A DNA stretch of 64,000 nucleotides, from positions 46,351,362 to 46,415,361 of the forward strand of contig NC_060061.1 in assembly GCF_020283565.1 (NCBI RefSeq). Reading direction: 5' to 3'. Both the position numbers and the translations under genes were made by a program. The notes under the pieces are model-generated. The model saw only the letters and a list, made by a program, of their open reading frames with translations, was not told the origin of the DNA and ran no database searches. Shown here piece by piece: positions 21,555 through 33,554 of the stretch. Origin of the DNA: Trifolium pratense (lineage: Eukaryota > Streptophyta > Magnoliopsida > Fabales > Fabaceae). Within the stretch, counting starts at the first letter, position 1. The number at the start of each line of letters is the position of its first letter.

Positions 21555-22553
21555 GGCTTAAATGCAGTTTTACCCCCCCTATTTTGAAAAATGCGGAATT
21601 TTACCCCCCCTATTTTAAAATGCGGAATTTTACCCCCCCCTATTTTATAATTTGTTGGATTTTGCCCCCCCCACCAAAATTTTGCACAAAATCTGCTTCT
21701 GAGCCTCAAGTTCAAAGCTACGCACATAACTCAATTTGGATCAATAATTCACCAAACTGGTACCGAAACGACCGCAATCGAGTTAGTTTTTCACAGAATC
21801 AAACTCCACTAAATTTGGAGTTACAGAGAGAGATTAATTACTGTTTTAGTGAAGGTCTGTTCAAATTAATTATCGTATGAAACTACTACTGGTATTCTCG
21901 TCATTCCTCTCACCCTGTAGCTCATTTTTTAATACTATTTACATGTATGGAAATCTAACTAAATTACCCTTGTTGGCATTTCAATTTCGTCGAATTTGGA
22001 GTTACGATGTGTTCGGTAGACGATGTTGAATTTGAAGATCACAAGTAGATTTCTGCAGAATTAATAATTGGACAGACCTTCCCTAAAACGGTAATTAATC
22101 TCTCTCTATAACTCCAAATTTAGTGGGGTTTGATTCTGTGGAAAGATAACTCGATTACGGTCATTTCGGTAGCCATTTGGTGAATTATGGATCCAAATTG
22201 AGTTGTATGCGAAGCTTTGAAGTTGTGACTCGAAAGCAAATTTTTTGCAGCATTTTGGGGGACATACCTTCACTAAAACGGTAATTAATCTCTCTTTGTA
22301 ACTCCAAATTCAGTGGGGTTTGATTATGTGGAAAGATAACTCGATTACGGTCATTTCGGTATCCTTTTGGTAAATTATTGATCAAAATTGAGTTGTGTAC
22401 GAAGCTTTAAAGTTGTGACTCGAAAGCAGAATTTTAGGGGGGGCAAAATCCAACAAATTATAAAACAGGGGGGGTAAAAGTCCGCGTTTTAAAACAGGGG
22501 GGGGTAAAATTCCGATCTAATCAAAACAGGGGGGGCAAAACTGCATTTAAGCC
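21555..22553. mobile_element. Mutator-like non-autonomous element with C/G-run inverted repeats
   Basis: GGCTTAAATGCAGTTTTACC at 21555 and its complement ending CTGCATTTAAGCC at 22553. Each end has three TTTTACCCCCCC-like blocks. Both flanks are T-runs, compatible with a 9-bp T duplication. Inside, a segment on the left (21730-21860) recurs inverted and tandemly duplicated on the right (about 22064 and 22258; shared CTCCAAATT.AGTGGGGTTT). 999 bp, no transposase. Confidence 0.75.
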
Positions 22554-23276
22554 TTTTTTTTTTCATTTATGAAATGACATATCAATTCGAGCAACATTTT
22601 TTTTATTAAAAAATATTTAGGTTGAGAGAATAGTGCATCAGTTGAAGACAAAGAAGACTTTATGACTCAAAGATCATTTACAAAAGTATTTACACTTTAT
22701 TAGCAAAAGAAGGGAACATATAATACTAACCGAATCTAAGAGTAAGATCTTACAATTTTTAATAAATATTATTAAAATATTATATTTGTTCTATATGTTT
22801 TATTATTAAAAATAGTAATAATCCACTTTTAAACTATTTGAGATGTCTATATCAGATTGACCAATAAGACAAATGTAAATTTTTTATATTTTGCTTCTTT
22901 CTTGGTGATATTGATCTCCACGTCCGTTATTTTGGAGTGTAACTATAGCAAAAATATGTGCTCCCTAATCATAATCACCTAATTATATATATGGACCATG
23001 CTATATTCTTATTTTCAAAGCTTATAAACTAGGGTAGGACTCCACAAAACTATTTGGAAATAAATGATTGTGTGGTGCTCATTGTCATTGGTCTTTGAAT
23101 GATTGGGTACCCACTAATAATATAATGAAGATGGTAACTACTAACTAGTGGCTTTCCTTCACCTAGATCAAGTTGTATTGGAGCCATATATAGATAGAAG
23201 AAGACCACATGATGTAATGGTTAGTGTGAGCCTGTATTGCATGTATATAGACACTATGAGTATGGGTCTTATAAGT
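22554..23276. other. Gene-free AT-rich spacer
   Basis: AATTCGAGCAACA, found left of the preceding element at about 21530, recurs at 22585. No gene recognised. Confidence 0.55.
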
Positions 23277-23400
23277 GTAGCTCAAATGGTAGTTACTGGG
23301 GACATTATTGGAGTGGTCGGGGTTCGAACCTCAGATTCCACATTTCTCCACATTTAAATGTGTGATACTCTAGCCACTAGGCTACTTGACAAAAAAAAAA
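23270..23400 (+). mobile_element. tRNA-derived SINE
   Basis: A-box-like TAGCTCAAATGGTAG (23277-23291) and B-box GGGGTTCGAACC (23318-23329) are spaced as in a pol III promoter. The tail is CCACTAGGCTACTTGAC plus ten A. It is not a tRNA gene: no cloverleaf or acceptor stem closes around the boxes. Confidence 0.75.
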
Positions 23401-23542
23401 TAGTATTAATGGTCGGAGGGGGTATATTAAGTAGTAATAATAATAGCGGTTGAAAGTAGTTGTCGATAAACTATTGTTGATTAATGTTTGATGATGGTCA
23501 TATAGCGGTAGTTAGAGTAGTATTCAAATTTTCAATACAATA

Positions 23543-23640
23543 CCAAATTGGCACCTGTGAGAATCGAATCTGAGATCTCAAGGAGAAGCACTCTTCCAAG
23601 TCCCAAGCCAATACCATCAGACCAACCCAAGTGGGTTCAA
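23543..23640 (-). mobile_element. tRNA-related SINE fragment, second family
   Basis: On the minus strand, TTGGTCTGATGGTATTGG (A-box-like) is followed by AGATTCGATTCTCACAGG (B-box-like). Confidence 0.55.
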
Positions 23641-23829
23641 ATTTTCAATAGTGCATGGATTGTTTACCTATTAGATAAATTGGCGGTCGGTGATGGTCAG
23701 AGTGGTAGTCATGGTGCTCAGATTCATGATCAAAGGTGGATGAAGTGATAAGAGGTGGTTGGTATGGTAGTCGAAGGTGGTCAAAGTGGTAGTTGGCGAT
23801 GGCACTATCTATTTGAAGGTTTTGGTTAA

Positions 23830-23857
23830 CATGGAAGACTTCACCAAGTCTTCCATG
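23830..23857. repeat. Perfect 12-bp hairpin
   Basis: CATGGAAGACTT, CACC loop, AAGTCTTCCATG. No T-run follows, so there is no reason to call a terminator. Origin unknown. Confidence 0.6.
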
Positions 23858-23880
23858 ATGCATGATGACAGTCAATTATA

Positions 23881-24050
23881 TGATATTTTTAGTGGTAATT
23901 TAGGGTAGTTTTAATAGCAATTGAAGCCCAAAAGCAAGCAAATACCTGGAAAAGTGAAGTTACTTGGCCCAGAAGCAAGAAAAGTGGAAAAAACATCACA
24001 AAAGGGCAAAAACATAATAAACAGCGCAATCATCGTACCTACCGCGTACC
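23881..24050 (+). repeat. 5' fragment of a Gypsy-type LTR
   Basis: Starts TGATATTTTTAGTGG and matches, in inverted orientation, the end of the 1.3-kb LTR at 28833-30152: shared AGCAAGCAAATACCTGGAAA, GTGGAAAAAACA and ATAAACAGC. It breaks off at about 24050. Confidence 0.75.
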
Positions 24051-24992
24051 TCAACTATAACACTATTTATGAGATAGAGGGAGCATTTCAATTTACAACT
24101 ACCATAAACTTTTCTATATGCGTTTGAAAGTGGTGGGTGTGAGTCCAAGTTGGCTCCTTCACCCCAAGCAGTAGCCATATTCAACATGCATTCTTAATTT
24201 GCTCTCTTGTCATAGCAGTTCCTAGTTGCCACTACAAAGTTAATTAAACTATTATCCAACAAAATTAGAAAAAAGTAGTATATAGTATGCACAAGTATAT
24301 ATAAAGTTCATAAATTTTCCTAGATCTAGTCACAAAAAAGATTGTGAATGTGTTCACCAATTACCAGCAATATAATTTTGGGACAACAATTCCTGTTAAA
24401 AATAACTGATTATGTTAGTTTTTTGGATCAAATATAAGACCTTCTACTTAAAACTTTTTCAATGTCTCTTTATAACTGTTTTGAAGAAAAGGGGAAAAAA
24501 AAATAGGTTTGGATGAAATAATCTGAAATTTTAAATTTAAAACTCTAAGCAATTGAAACGATTATATTTGAATTACATTCATTTCAAAATATGTGTTTGG
24601 ATAGAGTAATATGAAATTTCACTTCGAACATTTTTGGACCACTTTTATAAAATTGAAAAAAATTGGGTCAAATTTAAAATTTGAAAATTAGTGTCCAATT
24701 TGCAATTAATTTTGAAAACAATTAGGGATGAATTTGCATTTTAAATTTTTTGAAACATATGGGAGGAAATTTAAAATTCCCAACATTTAGGTGTTTTTTG
24801 AAATTTTTTAAATTTAGTTTGGACAAATTACTTCATAAATTTTTATCATTTTTAAAATTCTCCAAGTTAATCCAAACAAGGAAATTTAGATTGAAAATTT
24901 TGAATTCCTCAAAAAAATTACTATATACTTTAAAACATCCTCCCATCCAAACATGTACACTCTTAAGTATTAAATGAGGGATTATAATGAGG
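24051..24992. other. Gene-free AT-rich spacer
   Basis: 24500-24930 is rich in AAATTT-type inverted motifs (AAATTTAAAATT) and may be a decayed MITE. No gene recognised. Confidence 0.5.
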
Positions 24993-25330
24993 CACTGCAA
25001 CACAAGAAAACTACGTTATAGCATTCACGAAAAGTGAACGCTAAAAGGCAAAAAGCTAGACTCTAAAAGCATTTTAGTGTCACATTAGCGTCCAAAAATT
25101 TGACAACAGTAAAAACTTTGATATATAGTGTCAAAGTTGATGCTAAGCACCGAAGATATATTTGTATTGAAAAATAGATGCTAGATAGACACAAATTTGT
25201 TTATGAAAAATAAATTATAAAAAGGCAATGTAGCTAGTTTTATATATTTTAAATGTTAAACTGACTCTTTTAGCATTACAAATGTATGACGCAAAAAATT
25301 TTGAAGCTAAATTGTTGTTTTTTTGTAGTG
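24993..25330. mobile_element. CACTA-type MITE
   Basis: Begins CACTGCAACACAAGAAAA and ends TTTTTTTGTAGTG. Subterminal repeats include TTAGCGT/AGTGTCA.AG-type motifs (TAGCATTCACG, TTAGCGTCC, TAGTGTCAAAG). 338 bp, non-coding. A matching 3-bp target duplication was not evident. Confidence 0.7.
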
Positions 25331-27652
25331 AATATAATTTTTGGAGAATCTAAATTTTTCTATATAAATTTTAATGTTTCGATGAAAATAATGGAGAATT
25401 ATCAAAATAAATAGATTTTATTGAGTATTTCTCAAAGCTTAATATAGTGAATTTTAAATACAAAAAAAAAAAACTAATATAATTTGAAATTTCTTCGTTA
25501 CTCTATATTGAGAATCGTAAATGAGTCTTTATAATAATTTTAAAATTTGCAAGTCGGTCCCTAAATGTACGTTAAATTGGTTTCTATAATTTTCCATAAT
25601 TGTAAATTGGTCCAAAAAATTATTTTTTTTTGCAAACTAGTCCCTATTTTATGTTTTAAATAAGTTCATACTCATAAGTTTAACAAAAATAAGTTTTTCA
25701 TAAATCTATCCAAACAAAAGTTTATAAACGAATAGAAATTCAGTTGAGAGTTCTATCTAAAGTTCTAATTTCCTTGAAATTTACAATTACATCCCCACAG
25801 GCTCTTATCTCAACAACCCAGTCTACATGGAAAGAATATTATGTGGCCTCAACAACTTATTATTATTATTTTCTTTTATGTCAAAAAAAAAAAAACTTAT
25901 TATTATACTTCGTCAGAAAAACAACTTTTTAATACGTGCAGTGCAGCCATTCATTATTTATATTTACTATGAAAAATGTTGGGCGCATGTTTATCTGCAT
26001 ATATATGGCTCTTATTCATCATATTGTTTAGGTCTATATTTAAATTGTTTAATTTTGACCATAATCTCACCAACTGAGCGCTCAATATGACTGGACAGTT
26101 ACCTATAGCCTATAGGATAGCTTTTCTTGACTTAATTACCGTAGTTTATTTTGATTTGATGTTGAATGTTGATAAGTTAATTTCTTTTCTTTTCTTTTTT
26201 ATAGATAGAGAAAATGCGACAAGTTATTAGAAACTCGGATATATAATGTGGAGTGATCGGAGTTCGAACATTAATTATAACATTCGACATTGATCGTACC
26301 TGAATCAGAGATGATCTAGTCGGTAATGCTCCTCTTCCATTCGGGTGAGTGACAGGGGGATTGTGTACTTATAGGTGCTCCGATGCTCAAGTCAGTAAGA
26401 GTATAAAACAAAGTTTCCAGAAAATATTAGAATGTACTTGACTCTTCTGCATTATAGAAGTATATATAATCCTCAATGTTGGGCCAGGATAGTTGCCTAG
26501 TCTCTCATGATCTGTGCTAAGTATAGTAGATAGGATAACTTTTCTTGACTCAATTCCAGTCGTATTTAAATGAATAATTAATACGGTAGTTTGATTGATG
26601 TTGATAAGTTAATTGTTTTAATTATAAGAGTAATTGACTGCCAAAAATGCTATATACCGTTTCAAAAGGTGCGGGGTTTGAAGTTGAATAATTCTTCATG
26701 CATGTTATTATCACTATTGAATTGAATTGAATTAGCTCAGTCTTTTCCGGTAACAATTGAATTAGTTTACTTGAGCCAAATTGAATAAGTAAACTAACAT
26801 ATAGGTATTTTCAGGGCTGTCCCAAACATTTGGAGGCCGGGGCAAATTGGATAATAAGATCCTTTAATAAATTTATGTAAAATTAATTATTTTTTATTTA
26901 AATAATACAATTATTATATAAGAATAATTTTTATTTTAAATGTAATTAAACAACATCAATAATATTAAAAAGTAGTCATATTTTAATATCTAAGTAGAAA
27001 TACTGACCAATTCTTTGAATGGATCTGAAAAAAATATTTAGGCCCTCAAAATTTTGAAGCCTTGAACTGTAGGTCTGCTCGCATTTTGTCCTGTCGTTGG
27101 GCTAGCCGATAATGGATATTTAAGTTGGGATTCATTTTATTAAGCATGAAGAAATTTATTTATATTTGATGCATAAAAAATATGTACAACCAAGAGAGAT
27201 CTTCCAAACCATTGCAACAGAAGAAGTACCTTCCTTTGAATAATCATATGTTCTTTAAAGATAATCTTGAAAGAAAAAAAAGAAGAAAAAAAAAACCATT
27301 TTTTTTATGAGAAAGAATTCATGATGAAAATATGAAGTTAAAAAATATTTTACAATAGATTTATATTATCCATCTTAAACAGTAATATGACTCAAACATA
27401 GAACCTCCAAATAGAAATGCTTGTATTTTATATTTGCTGCACGAATTTTTTTAATGCATGAGCATGAGATATTCATCAAACATGCAATTTGACTAATTCA
27501 ATGGAATAATATATATAATTATGTCGGAGTCTACAAATCTCAATTCAACTACAAAAAGTCAAAATTACTAGATCAGACATTGTGATCGGAGTTCAAATTC
27601 CGACTCTCCACTTCGTGTGTGTGGATTTTCAATAATTCTTCATTTCTATGTA
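25331..27652. other. Gene-free stretch with local duplication
   Basis: A segment at about 26100-26190 (GGATAGCTTTTCTTGACTTAAT, GTTGATAAGTTAATT) recurs diverged at 26520-26625, with about 320 bp between. B-box-like GGAGTTCGAAC (26258) and GGAGTTCAAATTC (27588) suggest SINE debris. 26815-26850 (CAGGGCTGTCCC) may be one end of a hAT relic. No coding region is convincing. Confidence 0.5.
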
Positions 27653-28386
27653 CATGGACGGATCTACTTGAAGGCCAAGTGTGGCCATGGCCACACCAAA
27701 ATTTTGAATTTTTTTTATACATACATTCATACATTAGGTCTATATGTGTATAGAGTTAAATATATTTTGTCTCCGTATAAGCTTAACTAAGTTGGTTGAG
27801 ACAATATAAATTATTCACAAGTTGGTGTTTGAACCCTGAACACTCCACTTATTCACGTTTAAGGTGAAATTTCTAACCTAGTGCCTACTAGACAAAAAAA
27901 TAAAGTTAAATATGTTTTTGGTCTCTATAAAATAGTGACATTTTAATAGTCTTGACTTAATTTTTACTAAATTTTTAATCCTTAAAAAATTATCATGCAC
28001 TCAATTTTGATCTCTACTGTTACGAAAACTTGTATTTTTGAATTATTATTTCGTAGCTATTTTTTTAAAAAGGTTCATTTAGAAAAGAAAAAAAAAGAAC
28101 ACAAAATATTTGATTTCTAGGTCATAATTTACATTACTTTTATCATGAATTGTTGTCATTTTAAAAAGTCATATTTAAATACATATCATATAAAAGATGA
28201 TAAATAAAAGAGAAGTACAATTATTTAGTGGTGAGCCGAATAATATTATGTGCGAAATTCTAAAATGACCAAAAATTTTAGACGGATAAAATATATCTTT
28301 CATACTTGAATTTAACATTATAATTTAAAACTTTTAAAGCTAATAAATTTTGGCCACACCAAAATAAAAATTCTAGATCGTCCCTG
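27653..28386. mobile_element. Non-autonomous hAT element
   Basis: Terminal repeats CATGGACGGATCTA and the complement of CAGGGACGATCTAGA, flanked by a perfect 8-bp duplication TCTATGTA (27645-27652 and 28387-28394). GGCCACACCAAAAT recurs inside both ends. 734 bp, no transposase. A SINE is nested in it. Confidence 0.85.
27776..27902 (+). mobile_element. SINE nested in the hAT element
   Basis: A-box-like AGCTTAACTAAGTTGGTTGAGA, shortened here to its core TTAACTAAGTTGGTTGAG, then B-box GTGTTTGAACCC. The end CTAGTGCCTACTAGAC plus A-run parallels the SINE at 23.3 kb. Confidence 0.6.
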
Positions 28387-28832
28387 TCTATGTAAAAAAA
28401 TATATATAATTATGTTAGAAATATGCTATATACTACTGATCTAGAACAAATTTCTTCGGATTTCAAAGATGATTTAGCTAGTTGGAAGTTAATAATTCTA
28501 GTCATGCAAGTCCATGTAAAATTCAAGCAATTCAATGTTCTAGAGGTATTCAATGCTTACAATGCATATATATGTGTCCAAGGAATAATAATATTGCAAG
28601 CTTGAGGAGTTGAATATAAGATATTATAAGCATTGCCACGAAATCATTCCTGCAACGTTAGGTCATCAAATATTTTGTACAATCACTTTACAATTGTTTT
28701 AAGGGAGTTAGTTGTTGTATTACAAATGATCTCATTCGTCACCTTCTATAATTAAGAATGGTTATTTATTTATTTTTATCTTTTTAAGTAAACTAAGAGC
28801 ATAATAATATCATATAATACTGACAGTTGTTC

Positions 28833-30152
28833 TGCAAGTTCACAAAATCGCTATCAAGTAATAAAGTGATAAATTTATCGTTCTCCACAAGGATTGTGCC
28901 AAAATTACTAGTTTCGCATATGAATTTAGATAGTTTGCATTCGCTTTGGTTTTTGGAGGTAGTTGTGCTGATAAAATAAATTGCAGAAAAATAAATAACT
29001 GAATAAATAAATAACAAGTAAATAAAAGTGTGTGTGTCCACGCGATTAAGTGTGGTCGGATCTCTCCCTTACTCCTGCTTGGTGGTTATTCCCCTGTTTC
29101 CCTCTATCAAGAATTAGACTATTAAAAATAGGTTCAGAAGCACTCGTTTCCTATTTATATTACAAACTGTTCAGAGCCTAGTTAGTGGTTACTCTTACTC
29201 TGCTTAAATATTCTTGCCGCCGGTTCCACGTTTTTGTTACAAACGTTGGTATCATTACCTTTAAGGCTCCATGTATCACAAGCTGTCACGTGCGCCTCTA
29301 ACTAGTCCTAACTCTGCCTCAGGTAGAAATTATCGTTCATTCTAATCCTATACTAGGACCTCATATACTGAATTTAATTGTCTTATCTTGGCCATAGCAC
29401 ACCGTCCTTCGTTCGGGATTACTAGCTTCGTTTCCTATGCGATATCCACTAGGTCCTTAGATTTTATTCTAATGTGCTCAGTATTAAAATAAATATAAAA
29501 CCAGACGATAAAAGAGTTTGAAAGTATAAATAATTGAATTTATACCCAAATTATACAAAACCAAGCATTCGTAAGGGAGTTCATCAACTCGACCTAACCT
29601 AGGAAAATAAATTACAAAAACAGAAAGAAAAGAACCTTATTGGCCTTGGAGTTCCTTGGCCTCTTTGCCTCCTCCTTAGAGTTCTCCTAACTCTAGAGTG
29701 AATATTCAATGTCTCTGAATATTTCTAAATGAATAATAGTGGAGGAGAAAGATTCTATTTATAGTTTTTCAGCTGAGTTTTAGGCTTTTCTGCGCGTCCA
29801 TCGCACCTATCGTGGCCACGATGGATCATATCATGGTACGATGAAAGATTTCCTCAAGATTTTCTGCGTGCTTTTGCCGTCATCATCGTGCCACGATGAC
29901 AAGTCATCGTGGTACGATGGGAAAGATTTGTTGCAGATTTTCTTCAATTTAAACCATCTTATCATCGCGCCACGCCGGATCTCATCGTGAGTACGATGGT
30001 GCGTGCTGTTTATTACGTTTTTGCCATTTTTTGCTGTTTTTTCCACTTTTCTTGCTTCTAGGCCAAGTACGTAACTTCACTTTTCCAGGTATTTGCTTGC
30101 TTTTGGGTTTCAATTGCTATTAAAACTACCTAAATCACTATTAAAAACATCA
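28833..30152 (-). repeat. Gypsy-type LTR, possibly solo
   Basis: On the minus strand it starts TGATGTTTTTAATAG and ends ACTTGCA. The tail before the end (GTGGAGAACGATAAATTTAT, CTTTATTACTTGATAGCGA) is characteristic of Athila/Tat-type Gypsy LTRs. TATA-like CTATAAATAGAATC lies at 29752-29765. U3 has several CATCGTGGCACGATG-type palindromes (29800-30000). No internal gag/pol is next to it, and the flanks belong to a local duplication. No target duplication was confirmed, so solo-LTR status is likely but unproven. Confidence 0.65.
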
Positions 30153-31068
30153 AATACAAAGCAAGTCTTAGGAAAAATTATCTTTAAGAAGAAACAAAAT
30201 ACAAGACATATTAGTTCCAACTACAAAACTACTTTAGACAACACCAAGTGCATCAATTCAGAATATACATTGTAAAAAAAACGAACACCAAATTCATAAT
30301 TCGTATAGGACAATCAAAATCTCAGAGACAGTTTGAACAACACCTAAACTACCGTGTATATTTTACTTTCTATCTGCTTCGTTACTTTGATTTTATTTTT
30401 TCTCTAACGAATATTTCTTTAATGAGATATTCATCAAAAATAGAATTGACTGATTCAATGGAGTAACATAATAATTTATGTTGGAAATATGTCATGCATA
30501 ATTCTACTCTAGAACATCTTGCTTCAGCTTTCAAAGATGATTTATACTGGTTGAAATCTTAATAATTCTAGTCATACACTCCATGTAAAATTCAGGTAAT
30601 TCAATATTGTTCTAGAGTTATTCAATACATGTGTAATTGTTGTTTTAATTTATTAAGTAAAATTTATTAATTCAATAATTTAGGTTGTATCATTATTTAT
30701 TACATATATATGTGTGATCGTCACATTCGTTACCTTTCTATATAAATGGTTGAAGGTAGTGAATCTGCAAAAGCTAGATAGAAAATACAAAGCAAGTTTA
30801 GAAGAAATATCTCAGAAAAAACAAAATATAAAGCAAACGTAGAAGAAAAATTTCATTAGAAAAAACAAAATACACGAAATATTAGTTCCAACTACAAAAC
30901 TACTTATGACAACAACTAATTTACTTTGTATTTCACTTTCTATTTCCTTAGTTTGTTATAAGAGTTTAACTTTATAATTTTAAAGGATAAAATTAATATC
31001 TATCAAAAACATCGTAAAATGATCATTTTATCTTCCAAATAAAAAATTAAAAGATAAAAGTTGATTTT

Positions 31069-31335
31069 TGTTATGAATCATGGAATCGAAGGGATAAAGA
31101 TCATAGATGTCGGCAAGATAGAGTGCATAAGAGTATTCATGAGGAAGATACTCATAGAAATTCATATTGAATGAATATAGATTGATAAAAGAATGAGTAA
31201 AATGTACAATAGAGTGATTTATTTATAGAGCTACTTGGAGTAACTAACTCTCTAACTAACTTTATAATCTTCTAACCAACTTGGTAACATATCAACTAAC
31301 TCTAGTTGATTAACTAAGGATCTATATTCTTAACA
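31069..31335 (-). repeat. 3' LTR (minus-strand sense) of the 31-33.5-kb element
   Basis: TGTTAAGAATATAGATCC at one end and TTCATAACA at the other, read on the minus strand. Confidence 0.92.
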
Positions 31336-32523
31336 GCCTCCCTCAAACTCAACATTGGAAAATTTACCAATTTGAGTTTGAATTACAATTATTCTCAAAG
31401 TTTGTGTGAAAATTGCAATCTAAAATTGCATTGTTGCAAACATCATGATGAACCAACCAGGTCAAGCAACTTCAAGTCCAAAAAGCTACTCCTTTAGCAA
31501 AATCCACATAAGGCTTTTGTAAGAATCTCTTTCATTACCATCAATGCTGACAGATGCTAGGCAACTCAAAAGGAGCAGTCCTATAACTCCAATAACCTGA
31601 TACAACCATATTCAAAGAATATTCAAACCAGTCCTTTGGCCATGCTCTAACACTAGCTCAAAACTTTGTATGGTGTATTATGTATCAAATACCAACAATC
31701 AATCATCAGTATGTAGGAGAAATGGATCGACTAGAATGAATATCAGAAGACCAAATAGTATTGTGCCTTAAGCAGATAGGCATCAAACATGGCAACAAAC
31801 CACTAATATGAAACTGAGAAATTGGATAAAGCTAAGATCCACAGCCAAATCAAACCAGCAACAATTACAGCATACTTTCAACATTCCATAGTGTAATTTT
31901 CTATGCAACCAAATCCCAAAACAATTTCTCCAACAAATATGTATTCACCACTGACTAAATGGAATGAAACCCAAGTTGATCAGCAAGAATGGACAGGTAA
32001 CTTGAAGCACAAACTAACATATACCAAGAGGATTTGATGTACCTGAAGCCATAAGCAACTAACCATCAAACAAGCTTGAACAGTGTTGCAGAACAAAAAC
32101 TTCTATATTGTAATAGCCTCCCTCAAACTCATAGTAAGAGAATTCTTGGTATGAGTTTGGATTTTGGAATACAAAGCCCAAACATAAAATGACAAGAACA
32201 TCAGCAGTATAAGCTTCTAGGAAATCAACACAAAATCCATTGAATTGAGCCTCTATGAGATCAATATTCATTTAGTAAAATTCAGTAGGGGAAGCACTAA
32301 TTAACTTGTTGCTGATCTATGATGCATTTATCCAAAACTTGAAACAACACAGTAGCATTGTTTGACAACCTATGGCACCATAATTGTTGAGTAAAGCACC
32401 ACAAAAAATTGATTCAAAAGAGAATAATGCTTCTGGATTCTCGAAGCTATAATTCTCCGTCATCTTCTTCCCATGCTCTATCAATCTCAGTTGAATCTTG
32501 ATCTTAATTCCAAGAACAACAAT

Positions 32524-33384
32524 CTAACCATGAATCAACTCAAATAGCAATAATATTGTGTCAGCTCTATCTAAAATTCCCTTATACTGCAAAATCAATG
32601 GCGAACAGAAATCATGGTGATTGCCGCCGGGATCGAAGACGAAAACACAAACAATGAAATATATCGAAATGAACTTTGATAGAAAAGATAGCGTAACAGA
32701 ACTGTAAATCATTGCCATAGTTCCACCAGGATCAAAAACAGTGATGCATAAACCACGATGGGGAAAAAAGAAAGTGATGCTCTTCGACGAAGGCAGTAGC
32801 AAATCAGAAAGTAGTTCACCTTTCTTGCCGTTCGGATCGTGATCTTGCAAGAATCGGACGTTTCCGTCGTGTTGACGCTCGACCTTGATCGGAGAAGAGA
32901 ACGCTTGTACACCGGATTGATTCTGCAATTTCTGGCTGACTGCAGAAAGTACCAACTCAGTTTCGAAATCCTTCGAATGCTTGTCTTCTTCCGAAACGGT
33001 GATCAAGAGATCGACATCGCAGCAAGAATCACCAAGAAAACAACGTATCTCCCCAATCTTGATGGAGCATCCATCAAAATCTGGTGTCATTGAAGGAATA
33101 GAAACCGGAATAATTGGAGTTGCGAAGCTGCCAAAAAGAATTGAATTTTGTGAAGTTGAAGACTCCAAATTTTGAGTAGAAGTGTTGAGAATTTCAACAT
33201 TGACGGATTCATCTTCTTCACAACTTTCAGAATCGTAAGCGGAAGCGCAATCTTCGTCTTCATCCCTCGGGTATCGCTCTGATACCATGTTATGAATCAT
33301 GGAATCTAAGGGATAAAGATCATAGATGTCGGCAAGATAGAGTGCATAAGAGTATTCATGAGGAAGATACTCATAGAAATTCAT
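32524..33384 (-). CDS. Internal open frame of the non-autonomous element, unknown
   Basis: 286 residues; the natural start is probably the internal Met at MVSERYPRDEDED, whose ATG overlaps the primer-binding site, because the sequence before it is LTR. An acidic N-terminal region (YDSESCEEDESVNVEI) is followed by a middle part with hydrophobic and Cys residues (GEIRCFLGDSCCDVDLLITV). Two FDPGG motifs about 35 residues apart look like an internal duplication. No zinc knuckle, gag helix domain or enzyme motif is present. It may be captured host sequence or neutral filler. I would not treat it as a host gene, since both of its ends lie inside the element. The product is unassigned and expression is unknown. 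Confidence 0.35.
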   Translation of the reverse strand: MNFYEYLPHEYSYALYLADIYDLYPLDSMIHNMVSERYPRDEDEDCASAYDSESCEEDESVNVEILNTSTQNLESSTSQNSILFGSFATPIIPVSIPSMTPDFDGCSIKIGEIRCFLGDSCCDVDLLITVSEEDKHSKDFETELVLSAVSQKLQNQSGVQAFSSPIKVERQHDGNVRFLQDHDPNGKKGELLSDLLLPSSKSITFFFPHRGLCITVFDPGGTMAMIYSSVTLSFLSKFISIYFIVCVFVFDPGGNHHDFCSPLILQYKGILDRADTILLLFELIHG

Positions 33385-33554
33385 ATTGAATGAATATAGA
33401 TTGATAAAAGAATGAGTAAAATGTACAATAGAGTGATTTATTTATAGAGCTACTTGGAGTAACTAACTCTCTAACTAACTTTATAATCTTCTAACCAACT
33501 TGGTAACCTATCAACTAATTCTAGTTGATTAACTAAGAATCTATATTCTTAACA
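33288..33554 (-). repeat. 5' LTR (minus-strand sense) of the 31-33.5-kb element
   Basis: Partner of 31069-31335. It adjoins the tRNA-Met primer site. Confidence 0.92.

Larger units (their letters stand above)
27420..30910. repeat. Local tandem duplication, left copy interrupted by a hAT element and an LTR
   Basis: Landmarks of the left copy (GAGATATTCATCAAA at 27468; GGATTTCAAAGATGATTTAGC at 28459; CATGTAAAATTCAAGCAATT at 28513; AATACAAAGCAAGT and AGTTCCAACTACAAAACTAC at 30155-30230) recur in the same order between 30425 and 30905. The left copy is longer because the hAT element (27653-28386) and the LTR (28833-30152) lie in it. Confidence 0.65.
31069..33554 (-). mobile_element. Non-autonomous Copia-type LTR element
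   Basis: LTRs of 267 bp (31069-31335 and 33288-33554) differ at about four positions and are flanked by a perfect ATTTT duplication (31064-31068 and 33555-33559). On the minus strand the primer site TGGTATCAGAGC (33276-33287) is complementary to initiator tRNA-Met. A purine tract (GAGTTTGAGGGAGG) adjoins the other LTR at 31337-31360. The interior of about 1.95 kb has no gag or pol motifs, so it depends on enzymes from other elements. A second purine-tract-like copy at 32114-32140 hints at internal recombination. Confidence 0.92.

Noticed and set aside
23277..23340. Possible tRNA gene from A- and B-box-like sequences
   Set aside because: No acceptor stem or anticodon arm closes around the boxes; the A-tail and similar copies elsewhere mark a SINE.
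23830..23857. Rho-independent-style terminator hairpin
   Set aside because: No T-run follows and this is a eukaryotic genome.
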